From positions 38,778,774-38,842,773 of the forward strand of contig OY294049.1 in assembly GCA_958510825.1 (NCBI GenBank): DNA of 64,000 nt, in the 5' to 3' direction. Positions 24,471 to 34,833 of this stretch are shown piece by piece (position 1 is the first letter of the stretch; every line of letters starts with the position of its first letter). The position numbers and the translations under genes were made by a program. Origin of the DNA: Brachypterus glaber. Lineage: Eukaryota; Arthropoda; Insecta; Coleoptera; Kateretidae. Below the pieces are notes generated by a model. That model worked only from the letters and a program-made list of their open reading frames with translations. It did not search any database and had not been told where the DNA came from.

Positions 24471-25147
24471 TATACAGGGTGTATTTGAAATAGGGTAGGA
24501 AATTTTAACAGGTGATTCTACATGATAAAATATGACAAAAAGTTCCTATAAACATATGTCTAAAAATGCGTCATAAGGGAGCTACGCCCCTTTGAACTTG
24601 GCTAAAAAAATCGGTTTTTATTTAATAACTCAGGAACCCTTTGAGATATGTTAATGAGGTTTTGCACGTGAATTAATCCTAATAAGGCCCATCTTTGTAC
24701 GTCATGTTAGTGTACTTATTTAAACCAGGGGTGTCCGAAACGGGGGGGCCTTATCAGTATTACAACAAGAGTACCTTTTTTATGTATTTTGACCTGAGGA
24801 ATCATATTTCAAAAATAAAATTGCAAAAAAGTTACATAGAAAAAAGTTTGGGACAAAAAAACTGATAAGGCCCCCCCGTTTCGCACACCCCTGGTTTAAA
24901 TAAGTACGTGAAAATGACATACAAAGATGGGCCTTATTAGGATTAATTCACGTGCAAAACCTCGTTAACATATCTCAAAGGGTTCCTGAGTTATTAAATA
25001 AAAACCGATTTTTTTAGCCAATTTCAAAGGGACGTAGCTCCCTTATGACGCATTTTTTGACATATGTTTATAGGAACTTTTTATCATATTTTATCATGTG
25101 GAATCACCTGTTAAAATTTCCTACCCTATTTCAAATACACCGTGTAT
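24471..25147. mobile_element. Long foldback of the TACAGGG family
   Basis: Arms 24471-24760 and 24855-25147 are near-perfect inverted copies. They start tatacagggtgtatttgaaa and include the gggggggcc / ggccccccc pair at the hinge. Only about 95 bp separates the arms. Confidence 0.9.
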
Positions 25148-25408
25148 AATAAATAAAAAATATTTTGTTGTTTAAAATTATTCTCTTCGTACAGTTGTAT
25201 GTACCAAAAATATGTAAGATCTCCCAGTTAAAGCTTATAATAAAAATTTATACTGCCTGGATAGGGAGTCTCGAGGGGAGTCTGCAATAGTGTACTTCAA
25301 AAGACACCTTTTAAGTTTTATGTCCCCTTCCTCATGTCATAAAAAGTGCCATAGCAAAAATTCTGTGCCAAATTTCAGCATAAATTTAATTTAAAAAAAT
25401 CGCGCCTT

Positions 25409-25908
25409 CCCGGGGAAAAAGTTGTTGTATGATTATGCATGATCATGCAAAGTTTTGTATCATCATGTCTGGATTTTGACAATGTATGAATTTTACCCGG
25501 TATGATTATATATTATATGCATGATTATGCATAATTTTAGGTATAATTAGACATAATTATGCATAATCATACAATAACTTTGTCATGTATGGCCAGATAT
25601 GGTGCGCCTTCGCCAAAATTAAAAATTTTATGCCTAATTAGGCATAGGTCTATGTATACTCATACATAATTATGCATATACCCATACTTGTTTAATAAAC
25701 ATTGTTTATGCATAATAATGTATGATCATACCGGGTCAGAATTCATACATGGTCAAAATTCATACATGACCATACATAATTATGCATAATTTTACGTAAA
25801 ATTAGACCTAATTTTGACTCATCCTGTAATTGGTTGTATAACTGTTGGATGATAATAATAAATAAATAAATAACTACGCATAATCATACAAAAACTTTTT
25901 TCCCCGGG
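25409..25908. mobile_element. 500-bp TIR element filled with atgattatgcat words
   Basis: Ends CCCGGGGAAAAAG and (reversed) CCCGGGGAAAAAA, each continuing tgtatgattatgc. The inside is dense with variants of catgattatgcataat on both strands and has no coding frame. Confidence 0.85.
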
Positions 25909-26030
25909 TTAGAAAATATATAATTTTTAATTTTACCCTGATTTAATTTTTTTTTGTTATGGTATTTTTAATGACATGAGCAGGAGAACTTAAAACTGTC
26001 ACACAAACGTGTTTTTCTAAATACCTTAGA

Positions 26031-26456
26031 TTAAAGTTCATTTTTTTAAGGTATAGTTATTTTAAATTTGCTGCTAAATACTCCACAAAGTCCGATTTAC
26101 ACTGAATCATGTGGCTTGTTCTGAATGTCAACATAACCAAAATTTATAATTTTTGTTTACTTACTTTGTTTTTACGATGTTTTGATGTAAAAAAACAGAA
26201 TTGATAAAGCTGTTGCTAAAAACACTTTTGTATTCCTGTAGAAACAAAATTTGCTTATAAAATCGCTTTTATTCCAATAATTTAGAGGAATTAACCATTG
26301 TTTTGTTCTCGTCAACGTCAACGTTTTACGGTTGTGTAAATTGGGCCTAGTCATTTCGCTTACGACGCATGCGTATCTTACGTTGCTATGGTAATTTCGA
26401 GATTGTTTACAAGCGGGAAGGTTTAAAATAACTATACCTTAAAAAGATAAACTTTA
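26031..26456 (-). mobile_element. TIR element, copy 2 (inverted relative to 7011)
   Basis: Same AAGGTATAGTTATTTTA ends and the same interior as the 7011 copy, in the opposite orientation. Small open frames inside are not supported. Confidence 0.88.
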
Positions 26457-27202
26457 GATAGAGTCTGCAGTATAATTTTGTATGCCACCCTTTTTATAAT
26501 ATATAAATAAGTTTATACAATGACTCTGCAGTTGCTATTCTTTAAACGAAATAATGTATTTCCATGGCGCATTAACTATTACAATGTAGGTAAAATAACT
26601 AGCATATGTTGTAATTGCTTATATTTATAATGATTAAATAATAAACATGCCACAAGCGAATCATTATTTGCATTCCACCATCTTATCTTTGCAAATCTTT
26701 GCAAAGAATAGGTTTGAATAGGTCCAATCCTAACAATATTTCTTCACGTGCGTATATATATTTTTTCTATATTGCGACTCCTATAAGCTTATAATCACAT
26801 GCATTTTGCGTGTTCTTATAAGCCCATAAGAGGTCTGTACTTTTTGTTCTTTTGGGTTGGCAACAGACCTGGCCTATCGCTTGACGTTTTCCGTGCAAAT
26901 GTCAATGTCGCTTAAAAGTTAAAAGTCCAAAATGATCAAAATTTGCGTTACGTAATACTTGAACGTTTCCTAAGATAAATATTAGAAAAAAATACAATTA
27001 CAAAAAGGCGTATTTAGGTAAAAATATTAACTGTCAGTTAATATCCCGTTTAGCAAACAAATAAAATAGCTGCAAAATAAATTGGGCAATTAAGAAAATT
27101 AGAAAGGTATGTATTTGGATACAATGTACTTTAGGCAAAAAATAATGTTAGTTAATTTAAAACTTGAAAACTGACGTCGCCTCCATTTTTTTGAGGACTA
27201 TT
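26457..27202. other. Non-coding, AT-rich
   Basis: No gene or clear element ends recognised. Confidence 0.4.
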
Positions 27203-27580
27203 ATAGGGGCTGTCTATATATTACGTAACGCGCCTAGGGAGGGGGTCAGAGAAATTGTTAGTTTGTGACAGGGGGAGGGGGGTCTAGGTAACGTTACGTA
27301 ACGGAATTTAATAAATTTAATGTTTATTTCCTAAGCTTGGCAGATGTATTTTTATTTCAACATAAATTACTATTTAGTGGCCCATAATTCCCTTTTTCAC
27401 ACAAAAATTGACGAAACTATGCATATTTAAATAATATTGTAATCAGTAAAAAAACTGTTGACATTGATATTAAAAAAAATCTTACGGCCCTGTTCTTGCG
27501 TGATCTTGCCGATAAATCATCGGCGATGATACATTTTCAATTTTTTTGAAAAATTGCTTTACGTAATATATGGACAGCCC
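27203..27580. mobile_element. TIR element with GGGGCTGTC ends
   Basis: Left ggggctgtctatatattacg and right (reversed) ggggctgtccatatattacg define it. A related end is at 3268. Confidence 0.75.
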
Positions 27581-27581
27581 C

Positions 27582-27723
27582 ATACTGGAAATCCAATAAA
27601 ACCTGCAGTGACTCAGTTCGGGTGCGACTCGCGTAATTTCTTCGAAGCTTCGCAAAGGCGGACCCCTTATACGAAAACAGCAAAGGTACGAGTCACTGAA
27701 GGTTTTATTGAATTTCCAGTATA
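27582..27723. mobile_element. 142-bp inverted-repeat MITE
   Basis: Starts atactggaaatccaataaaa; the right end reversed reads atactggaaattcaataaaa. It lies directly against the previous element. The centre is less AT-rich. Confidence 0.8.
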
Positions 27724-28197
27724 GTTTCCGAGATGTAACCACTTCTGGAGACTCCGACGGGCAGTCAGTAGTGTAACTTTTGAGATAAGTCAAGTATTGC
27801 GTTTACAATCTAGATTATTTTCTTTAAAACAACTGTAAATATCAGAATTGATATTAAAATACGGTAGCTAATCGTATTATGGTAAATATAGTGTAATTTT
27901 AATTACTTTAAAAACCAGTTATGATTATACAATTTACGCTATGTGGTTTCTTTAATAGATCTAATTTTTATGTTACATACAACCTGCAATGCTCTACTGA
28001 ATGAAGAGTACCCTTGAAATATTTCATCAAGGATTTTTTCTTGCTTAAATGGTAAATAATTGGGGTAAATATGTTAATAATAATAACAAGTTCTGGCCAA
28101 TTATGAGTAGAAAAGGCCAAAAAAACATATTGGAATGGGGCTCTTTACAACTAGAATTATGAAACAAAAGACGTCTACCCTATCCCTATCTCATTTT

Positions 28198-28472
28198 TGC
28201 TACACTTTCCAGCCAACCAAATAAATACTGTATTTGTTTTTCATACAACAAATACAGTATTTATTTGGTTGGCCGGAAAGTGTAGCACTGAGCGACACGA
28301 ACGAAAATAGCTAATGTGAATCTGTAGAATAAGATAATTCTACTAAAATTTAGATGGCGCCAGTAGTTTCTTTAATAAAAATAATATAGTTACACTTTTC
28401 GCCCGGCCAAGTAAATATTGTATTTGTTCAACAAAGAACAAATACAGAATTTGTTTGGTTGGGTGTAAGTGG
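28198..28472. repeat. Two related hairpins
   Basis: 28198-28287 has 38-bp arms with one mismatch around an 8-nt loop. 28391-28472 is a diverged relative with the same ggccaa..taaatactgtatttgtt theme. About 100 bp separates them. Confidence 0.8.
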
Positions 28473-28614
28473 GAGTGTATGTATGTCTTCTATCTTTTTT
28501 GGGTAGAACTTTTGTCCCTGACTAATCTAACGGGAGAAATCGCCATTGGAATAATAACAAGCCGTGAATATATGTAATGCTACGCATTCCATTATATACT
28601 ATTCACAGTAAATG

Positions 28615-28880
28615 GTATATCGCCTTTTAAATTCCGAACCATCGTATCTGAAAAATGGGAACTTGCCAGAGACTAGAAATTATTCTTTTTTATGGAATTA
28701 GTAGGGTAGTAATTTAATAATTGACTAACTTATATGAATAAGAACTTATTCTTGTTTATTTGTAATTAATAAAGTTCTAAATAAGTACCTTATTAACTGT
28801 TTAAAAAAGGATAATTTTTTATACCTGTCAAGTAGTCATTTATCAGATACGATGTTTCGGAATTTACAAGGCGATACCAA
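28615..28880. mobile_element. TIR element with TGGTATATCGCC ends
   Basis: The left end tggtatatcgccttttaaat and the right (reversed) tggtatcgccttgtaaat both continue into ccgaa..catcgtatctg. Confidence 0.75.
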
Positions 28881-29939
28881 CCTTTAATATATTTTTTAAG
28901 TAGTATAGATGTTTACTTTAGTTTTTTAGTTGTTACCTCCACAGGTTGTTACAGGGTAGCCTTGAAAAATCTCTCCTAAGCTGATTTTTTTAAACTAAGA
29001 AAAATTTATTATTTCAAACAAAAATTATTTCGTTTATAAATGATTTATGACTTTTTAAATTAAATTAAAAAAGTTTTGCAGTCTGTTTAAAACGTATCTA
29101 TAGAAATATTTAAAAACAATTTATAACTAGGCACTTACAGGTATTTCCCAAAATATTTTTTTAGGTATTATTGTTTAATATAGTGGGTATACCCACTATT
29201 AATAAAGAAATTATTATTTCCTGTTTATCAGGTTTACTCTAATGATTCATTATCAGTATTCGGAGTAAACTCAGTTATGACTCATCCACGTTGAAAATAA
29301 ACCCAGAAACATAGGCTTACGGAGTAATTTTGCCGAATTATGAGGGAAATTTTTATAAATCGAAACATTTGACGACTAATTTGTTACCCACAACAATATT
29401 AACTATACATATTAACTATACAAAAAGTCCAAACGAAAATCCCATGTGATTGCTATGTACAACAGCTCGGTGACCAGTAAAACGCACACAGCTTTCTTGC
29501 ATTTTACTCATCGCTAATGCCAGTTTTGCATTAAAAAGTGTTCGGCACTTTATAATCGCACGGTATATCGGTGTTTATCAAAGAAAAAAACGACATTCGA
29601 TTTTTATCTTTTAAGAATACGGAAGTTTTTAATTTTTTATTATCGATAACTTTTTTTCCCACCTTACTCGTTTATGTGGAATCATTAAAAAAAATCGCGT
29701 CAACGCTAGAGTCGACGCCTATACGAGGACTGGAAATTCGCCGAGTACTGTTCATAAGGCAGGATGCGTGCAAGTGAGAGGCACTATAACCTATACACGG
29801 TGGTTTTTAGAAAATTTTAAATTTTTGTTTCCGACCCCAGATTTTTTTTTCATAAATTGACTTAAAATTTTCTTTCAATGTAAAATTCAAGACCTTCGTA
29901 GTTTTTCTGATGTCAAATATGGTTCTCATTGGGATAATG
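28881..29939. other. Non-coding; one promoter-like patch
   Basis: 29450-29800 is less AT-rich than its surroundings, with a short open frame lacking an in-frame ATG and a possible donor gcaa-GTGAGA at 29774. It could be an untranslated first exon; nothing decides it. Confidence 0.3.
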
Positions 29940-29949
29940 TAGGGGGGAC

Positions 29950-30668
29950 TTTTAGCGCACTCGCAACAAGATCCGCTCTGGTGCAGGAGTGCGCTGGAGA
30001 GCTGGATGAGCTAGCAAGAACAAAAAGAGTTCACCTTGTGTGGGTACCAGGTCACTGCGGTATTCCAGGCAACGAGAGGGCGGATGAACTCGCCAGACTG
30101 GGTGCCGGAAAGCCCTGCCTGGGTCCTGAACCAATTCTCGGTATCACAAGGAAACAAGTGAAGACTGCCCTCAACGCTTGGGTGGAAAGTCAGCTTAAAG
30201 AACACTGGACCGAGCTTAGCGGTTGCAGGCAGGCAAAGGAATTCCTGACCAGGCCAAGCAAAGCTAGGTCGGTCTGGCTACTAGGAAGGGGCCGAGCAAC
30301 CATAAGCCTCCTTACAGGGGTCCTTACGGGCCACTGTGGGCTTATGCGACACCTAAGCCTCATGCGGACGGTAAACGATCCGACCTGCCCTGGGTGTGGG
30401 ATGGACGAGGAAACGCCCTACCACTTCATAGGGGAGTGTGAGGCTTTGGGCAGGCTCAGACAAGACGTCTTCGGAGTGGTAACACTAGCGAAGGAAGAGA
30501 TGAGCCTCCTAGCCTGGTCAGATGTTATGAACTTCATCAGAAGGTCTGGCAGATTCAGGAAGAGGGAGGATAGGCAGCAGGTTGGGTAGATAATCTTGGG
30601 GCAGACAAAAAGGGCCATTGGGCCTACTTGTCAGGCGTCGGAGCCTACCCACCTTTTACTACTACTAC
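29950..30668 (+). mobile_element. (ACT)n-tailed non-LTR retrotransposon, 5'-truncated, 719 bp
   Basis: Target duplication taggggggac (29940-29949) and taggggagac (30669-30678), 9 of 10 matching. It carries the end of ORF2, a short 3' UTR and a tail of (ACT)n. The GC content of the body is far above its surroundings. Confidence 0.88.
29951..30589 (+). pseudogene. RNase H and C-terminal zinc-finger fragment of a non-LTR ORF2
   Basis: The frame is open from the truncation point to TAG at 30587-30589, 212 residues. The motif HLVWVPGHCGIPGNERADELA is the classical end of a retrotransposon RNase H domain. CPGC..H..C further on is the terminal zinc-binding motif. The preceding reverse transcriptase is absent. 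Confidence 0.92.
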
Positions 30669-30907
30669 TAGGGGAGACAAAGGGGGCAAAAACTAATATC
30701 ATAAATAATAACTTTATTATTATATCTTAAATATATATTGAAGTTGGAATACGGAATATGTACATATTATAATAAATAAAATAAACGTAAAAAAACGATC
30801 GATCCGAACGATTTTTTTTATATTTGCCTAAATTACTTCTTATGGTTTGCAAAAAACCACCGTGCTATAGTGATTGCGACGGCTACATTGAACATTTTAA
30901 GCACAGT

Positions 30908-30993
30908 TACAATACAATACAATACAATACAATACAATACAATACAATACAATACAATACAATACAATACAATACAATACAATACAATATTGT
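30908..30993 (+). repeat. (AATAC)n microsatellite
   Basis: A perfect pentanucleotide run of about 16-17 units. The partner repeat at 31956-32009 has only two units at the same place. Confidence 0.95.
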
Positions 30994-31018
30994 AAGCACA
31001 GAGGTTGCTAAATACATT

Positions 31019-31792
31019 TTTTTAATAGGACACTCGGTATACAGGAAGAAAACCCACACTGACAGATACCTAAACGCATTTTCACATCACCATCCCTCTC
31101 AAAAACGCTCGGTAGTTAATTCACTTGTTCATAGGGCTTTCATGATTTCAGACAAGAATTCCCTAGACACAGAACTCCTTAAACTAACCAAAGCCTTGAC
31201 CATGAACGGTTATACCAAAAAAGACATTAATAAGACCATATACAAATACAGAAATCCCAGACCCAAACAACAGGACAATAGTGACAATGACAGACAGACA
31301 CAAGTTATACTTCCCTATGTAAGCGGTATCACGGATAAAATAGGTAAACTTTTGAAGAAGTCAAATATTAAGCCTATATTTCGGTCCAACCAAAAATTAG
31401 GTCAATGTTTGACTTCAACAAAAGACAAAATACCCCTGAGTTCAGAAGGCGTATATAAAATACCCTGCTCCTGTGGTACGGTTTACATAGGTGAAACTAA
31501 GAGAAAAATTTCTACAAGACTTCAAGAGCATGAGCGCAATATAAGAAAGAAACAAATTTCCTTATCGGCAGTAGCCGAACATGTACATGAAACAGGTCAT
31601 AAAATCAATTTGTCTGAAACAAAACAAATATTAACAGAAAACAGAAAAATGCCAAGGAAGATACGGGAATCGATAGAAATCATCAAGCATCCTAACAATA
31701 TCAATCGGGACACTGGTTACCACTTACCTGCAATATGGAAGTCTTTGATAGGAAAAACCTCGTCACGGGTGAATAACCACAACTCGTCATAA
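31019..31792 (+). pseudogene. C-terminal part of a Penelope-like reverse transcriptase with GIY-YIG endonuclease
   Basis: An open 257-codon stretch to TAA at 31790-31792. Residues such as RYLNAFSHHHPSQKR and VVNSLVHRAF are typical of the linker after the Penelope reverse transcriptase. They are followed by the GIY-YIG nuclease: GVYKIPCSCGTVYIGETKR, with an Arg in a following helix, then H..E.GH. The reverse transcriptase is missing. The frame continues upstream through the microsatellite only by chance. Confidence 0.9.
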
Positions 31793-31832
31793 ATAGTGAC
31801 ACAAGTTGATTCGAAACTTAGTTTCAGATTAA

Positions 31833-31874
31833 TCCCTGAAGATGTCTCTAGTAGTAAGAGACGAAACGTCGGAA
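31833..31874 (+). ncRNA. Degenerate hammerhead-like motif downstream of the Penelope fragment
   Basis: CTGAAGA (31836-31842), one extra T, stem GTCTCT-loop-AGAGAC, then GAAA and C-GTC. Outer pairing is only TCC/GGA. The single extra base and near-absent stem III make activity doubtful. Minimal hammerheads are established features of Penelope-like elements, which is why I flag it. Confidence 0.4.
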
Positions 31875-32009
31875 AGTGAAAATCCATTAACACGGTCTAA
31901 ACCCGAAAGTGAAAGTTCTTTATATCTTAATGGCCGTGAAAGCTTAAAATCTAAAATTTTAAGCACAGTTACAATACAATATTGTAAGCACAGAGGTTGC
32001 TAAATACAT

Positions 32010-33028
32010 ATTTAGAAGATAGATCCTTTGATTTGTCAAGGCAATCAATACTGGTCAATAAAGGTCGAACAATCTCATATATGGTACCTACATACATAAA
32101 TTATGCATTTTATAATAATCATGTATAGTACGATTTGTGATTTAATTCGTTGACAAGGACAATAGCTTATTTATGTATGAGAAATAAATATGGATTGAAT
32201 TGAACAAATAAATATCAAGAACAGTGTACAAAGAAAAATCGTTATGAATCTACAAGCATTATTCTTGAACATAATTATGAAAATTCATAAAATTATTATG
32301 ACTATTTCACAAACAATGTACAGGCCAATCAAAACCTTGCATTTTTAGTTTCTTGACCAATCAGATCAAAATGAATCTAATAATTTTTGCACAATGCAAT
32401 TATCACTTGGTTACTATGGAAACAATAAACTGACAGTTACTGACATCTTAATAAATGTTATATTTTTGCAAAATGTGTCTTTAATTTGTGAAGCTTACCT
32501 TTAGTCGATTTATTTTTATTGATAAGCAATATAAATGCTTATTTTTTTGCCGAAACATCCTAGGTATAAACCCTAATTAATTTCAGATAATATATTATAC
32601 TTTATGCACTTTCCATCTTAGAAGCTTTAAATCACTGATATTCATAAATTTTAATTTATTTAATTGAATTAATATTAAAAACAGGCCACTAAAAACTAAT
32701 TTAAACACTTATTATAAAATTATTCATCCGCTGTTTAATTTTTTCAAAATATATTTGTAAAAAAATTATATTATATTTTGATTTCAAAGTAGAGAAATTG
32801 GTAAAACTGTCACGTCAAGGTTACCGTCTTGGACACATAATTTGCATACGGTATAAATATTTAATTTTAAACATTAAACATCAGGCCTGTGTATAGGATA
32901 ATGTCTAGGGGCTCACGAGATTACAGGAGGGGCTTGTAAAAAATCGTATCTATTTTATTTCTTTTGCTGTGGGTACTTATTTTTGTCAGAAGAGCTCAGT
33001 CCTCTTTAGCACAGGCCTCTTTAAAATT
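32010..33028. other. Non-coding, AT-rich
   Basis: No gene or clear repeat ends seen. Confidence 0.4.
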
Positions 33029-33235
33029 ACACAGCCACAAATAAAAATCATGTGCCAGAGACTTTAGACTTTTAGACCAACATATTTTATATTTTTACGG
33101 TCGCTGGAACCGAATCTGACCCCAGAATTGCTCCATCAGCTCATAATTGTTTTCTTCCCTTAAAAAAATCTTAATTTAAGGAATTTTTGCACCCTTTTTT
33201 AAGTGTAGAAAAAAATTGTGACCTGTTGGAGTAAT

Positions 33236-33288
<53 letters not shown>

Positions 33289-33925
33289 TTATTCTTGCTA
33301 AAAATATTACAAACGTCAGAAAAAAATACAGTAGAGAAAAAAAAATTAAACATAAAATATTAAAAGTCTAGATCATTGAAGTTATTATCTAAATATTCTT
33401 CAAGGCTATAGAATGCCTTTTTAATTAAATAAAATTTTATACGCTTTACAAAAACAGAAAATGACATACATCTAAACTTTGTAGGTAACACATTAAAAAA
33501 TTTTATACAGTAGTAGTTAGGGCCGGACCCCAGGCTACAATACCATAGTTTAGCAGCGATTGAAACAGAGCGAAGAATGCATTTCGCAATATTGGCTCTG
33601 ACAGACATAATGAAAGTGATCTGAGGTGGCTGTGCAGTGCACACCAAAAAAAAAAATGTTCCAGAGATCAGTCAAACGCATTCTTATATTTTCGGGGTTG
33701 CTGAAACCGAATCTGACCTCAGAATTGCTCCATCAGGTCAAAAAAAAATTCTACCCATAAAAACATCTGAATTTAAGGAATTTTCGCACTTTTTTAAGCG
33801 TAGAAAAAAAGTTTGACCTGATGGAGCATTTCTCATGTCAGATTCGGTTTCAACGAAACCAAAAATATAAAAATGCGTTGGTCTAGTCTCTGGCACATGA
33901 TTTTTTTTTTTTTGGGTGGCTGTGT
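33029..33925. mobile_element. Foldback element cluster with acacagccac ends, interrupted by a retrotransposon
   Basis: 33029-33236 is one arm; 33637-33925 is a complete hairpin of the same family (arms share ttccagagat.., ctgaaaccgaatctgac, gctccatcaggtca). The retrotransposon end at 33237-33635 lies between. Confidence 0.75.
33237..33635 (-). mobile_element. Jockey-like non-LTR 3' end with a (TCTA)n tail
   Basis: On the minus strand it encodes the terminal reverse-transcriptase segment (FFNVLPTKFRCMSFSVFVKR, then KAFYSLEEYLDNNF) and a stop at about 33362. A short 3' UTR and a run of about 13 TCTA units follow (33237-33290). 5'-truncated. Confidence 0.88.
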
Positions 33926-34074
33926 TCCCAATTTTCACACTAGCGCCTTCGCCAAAATTGAAAATTTCCAAAGTTCCAAGTAATAATGGCCTTTCGTGTC
34001 TATAAAAAAATATTTTAAGTGTACAATTATTAATCATAGGAAAATCCTGAATAATATTTCTTTTTTTTTTTCAG

Positions 34075-34833
34075 GAAATATTAAAACGTCCCTTTTGTCA
34101 GGTAGCAAATTCAATGTCTCATGGCATTTAGGATATCCCCATCGGGTAAGTGACTTTATTTACATAAAGGGCTGAAATTTAGTTTGCAGACCTAACTTTT
34201 TCAGGAACGAATTTTTTGTAAAAATCAAGTTAAAAATACTTTTTATTGTAAAAACAAGTAAACAACTAAAGTTGTGCGAATCTTGGCATTTGGATGTCGC
34301 TTGTGACACTGTACTGTACACATATGTGCCTATGTCCCTAAAGAGATTAAGATAATAATTATCTCTATCTATATTCTTTATAGGTAATTATTATCTTCAA
34401 TGATAAACAATATTTAAGAATTTGACTCCCAGGCCCCCTTAAATAATACGGGATCATAGTCATGAGTCATATTATGACTCATTTTTTTCCAAAGAGAATC
34501 GAAAGATATAACTATATGATAGGTATTTTTTTTAATTTTCAGGGTGGATTTAAAATCCAGCTTTTAGATGAATTAGAAAGGCCAGTATTAGATTTAACTC
34601 CTAGTATACAAGGATCTGAATATGTGTCCAACGATGCAACGTAAGTCTTCCCCCTTTAAAAAAAAATGATATTTTTGAGTAACTGTTATATATTTTTAGA
34701 GCTCAATCTTTTAACGTACAGTTACCGACTGATTTTACTTGTAAAAACTGTACATTAAGACTTATTAGACAAGCACTAGAATGGGGAGCAGGATACAAAT
34801 TTTGGTCCTGTGCCGATGTAGATATCAGAACAA
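34075..34833 (+). CDS. Exons for the N-terminal LPMO-like domain
   Basis: Three exons (34075-34145, 34543-34640, 34700-34833) encode a beta-rich extracellular region. It ends with a CxxC pair (CKNC), a later Trp-Gly and the terminal motif WSCADVDI. The last motif resembles the end of AA15/Chitin_bind_3 copper mono-oxygenase domains (C..C, then CADI-like). The catalytic N-terminal histidine of that family would lie in the missing upstream exon, so activity cannot be judged. The second exon joins the first in phase 0, giving ..YPHR-GGFKIQ.. across the splice. Domain assignment is tentative; the exons are not. Confidence 0.7.

Larger units (their letters stand above)
30894..32009 (+). mobile_element. 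Penelope-like element fragment between direct repeats
   Basis: Repeat 30894-31017 (124 bp) and 31956-32009 (54 bp) share attttaagcacagttacaat and tgtaagcacagaggttgc. The left copy carries an (AATAC)n expansion of about 16 units in its middle. The core 31018-31955 holds a coding fragment and a ribozyme-like motif. The repeats may be a long target duplication or part of a Penelope pseudo-LTR. Confidence 0.8.

Noticed and set aside
29571..29777. 68-codon frame with a hydrophobic stretch, considered as the missing signal-peptide exon
   Set aside because: There is no in-frame ATG (a stop lies upstream of the GTG), so it cannot start the protein.
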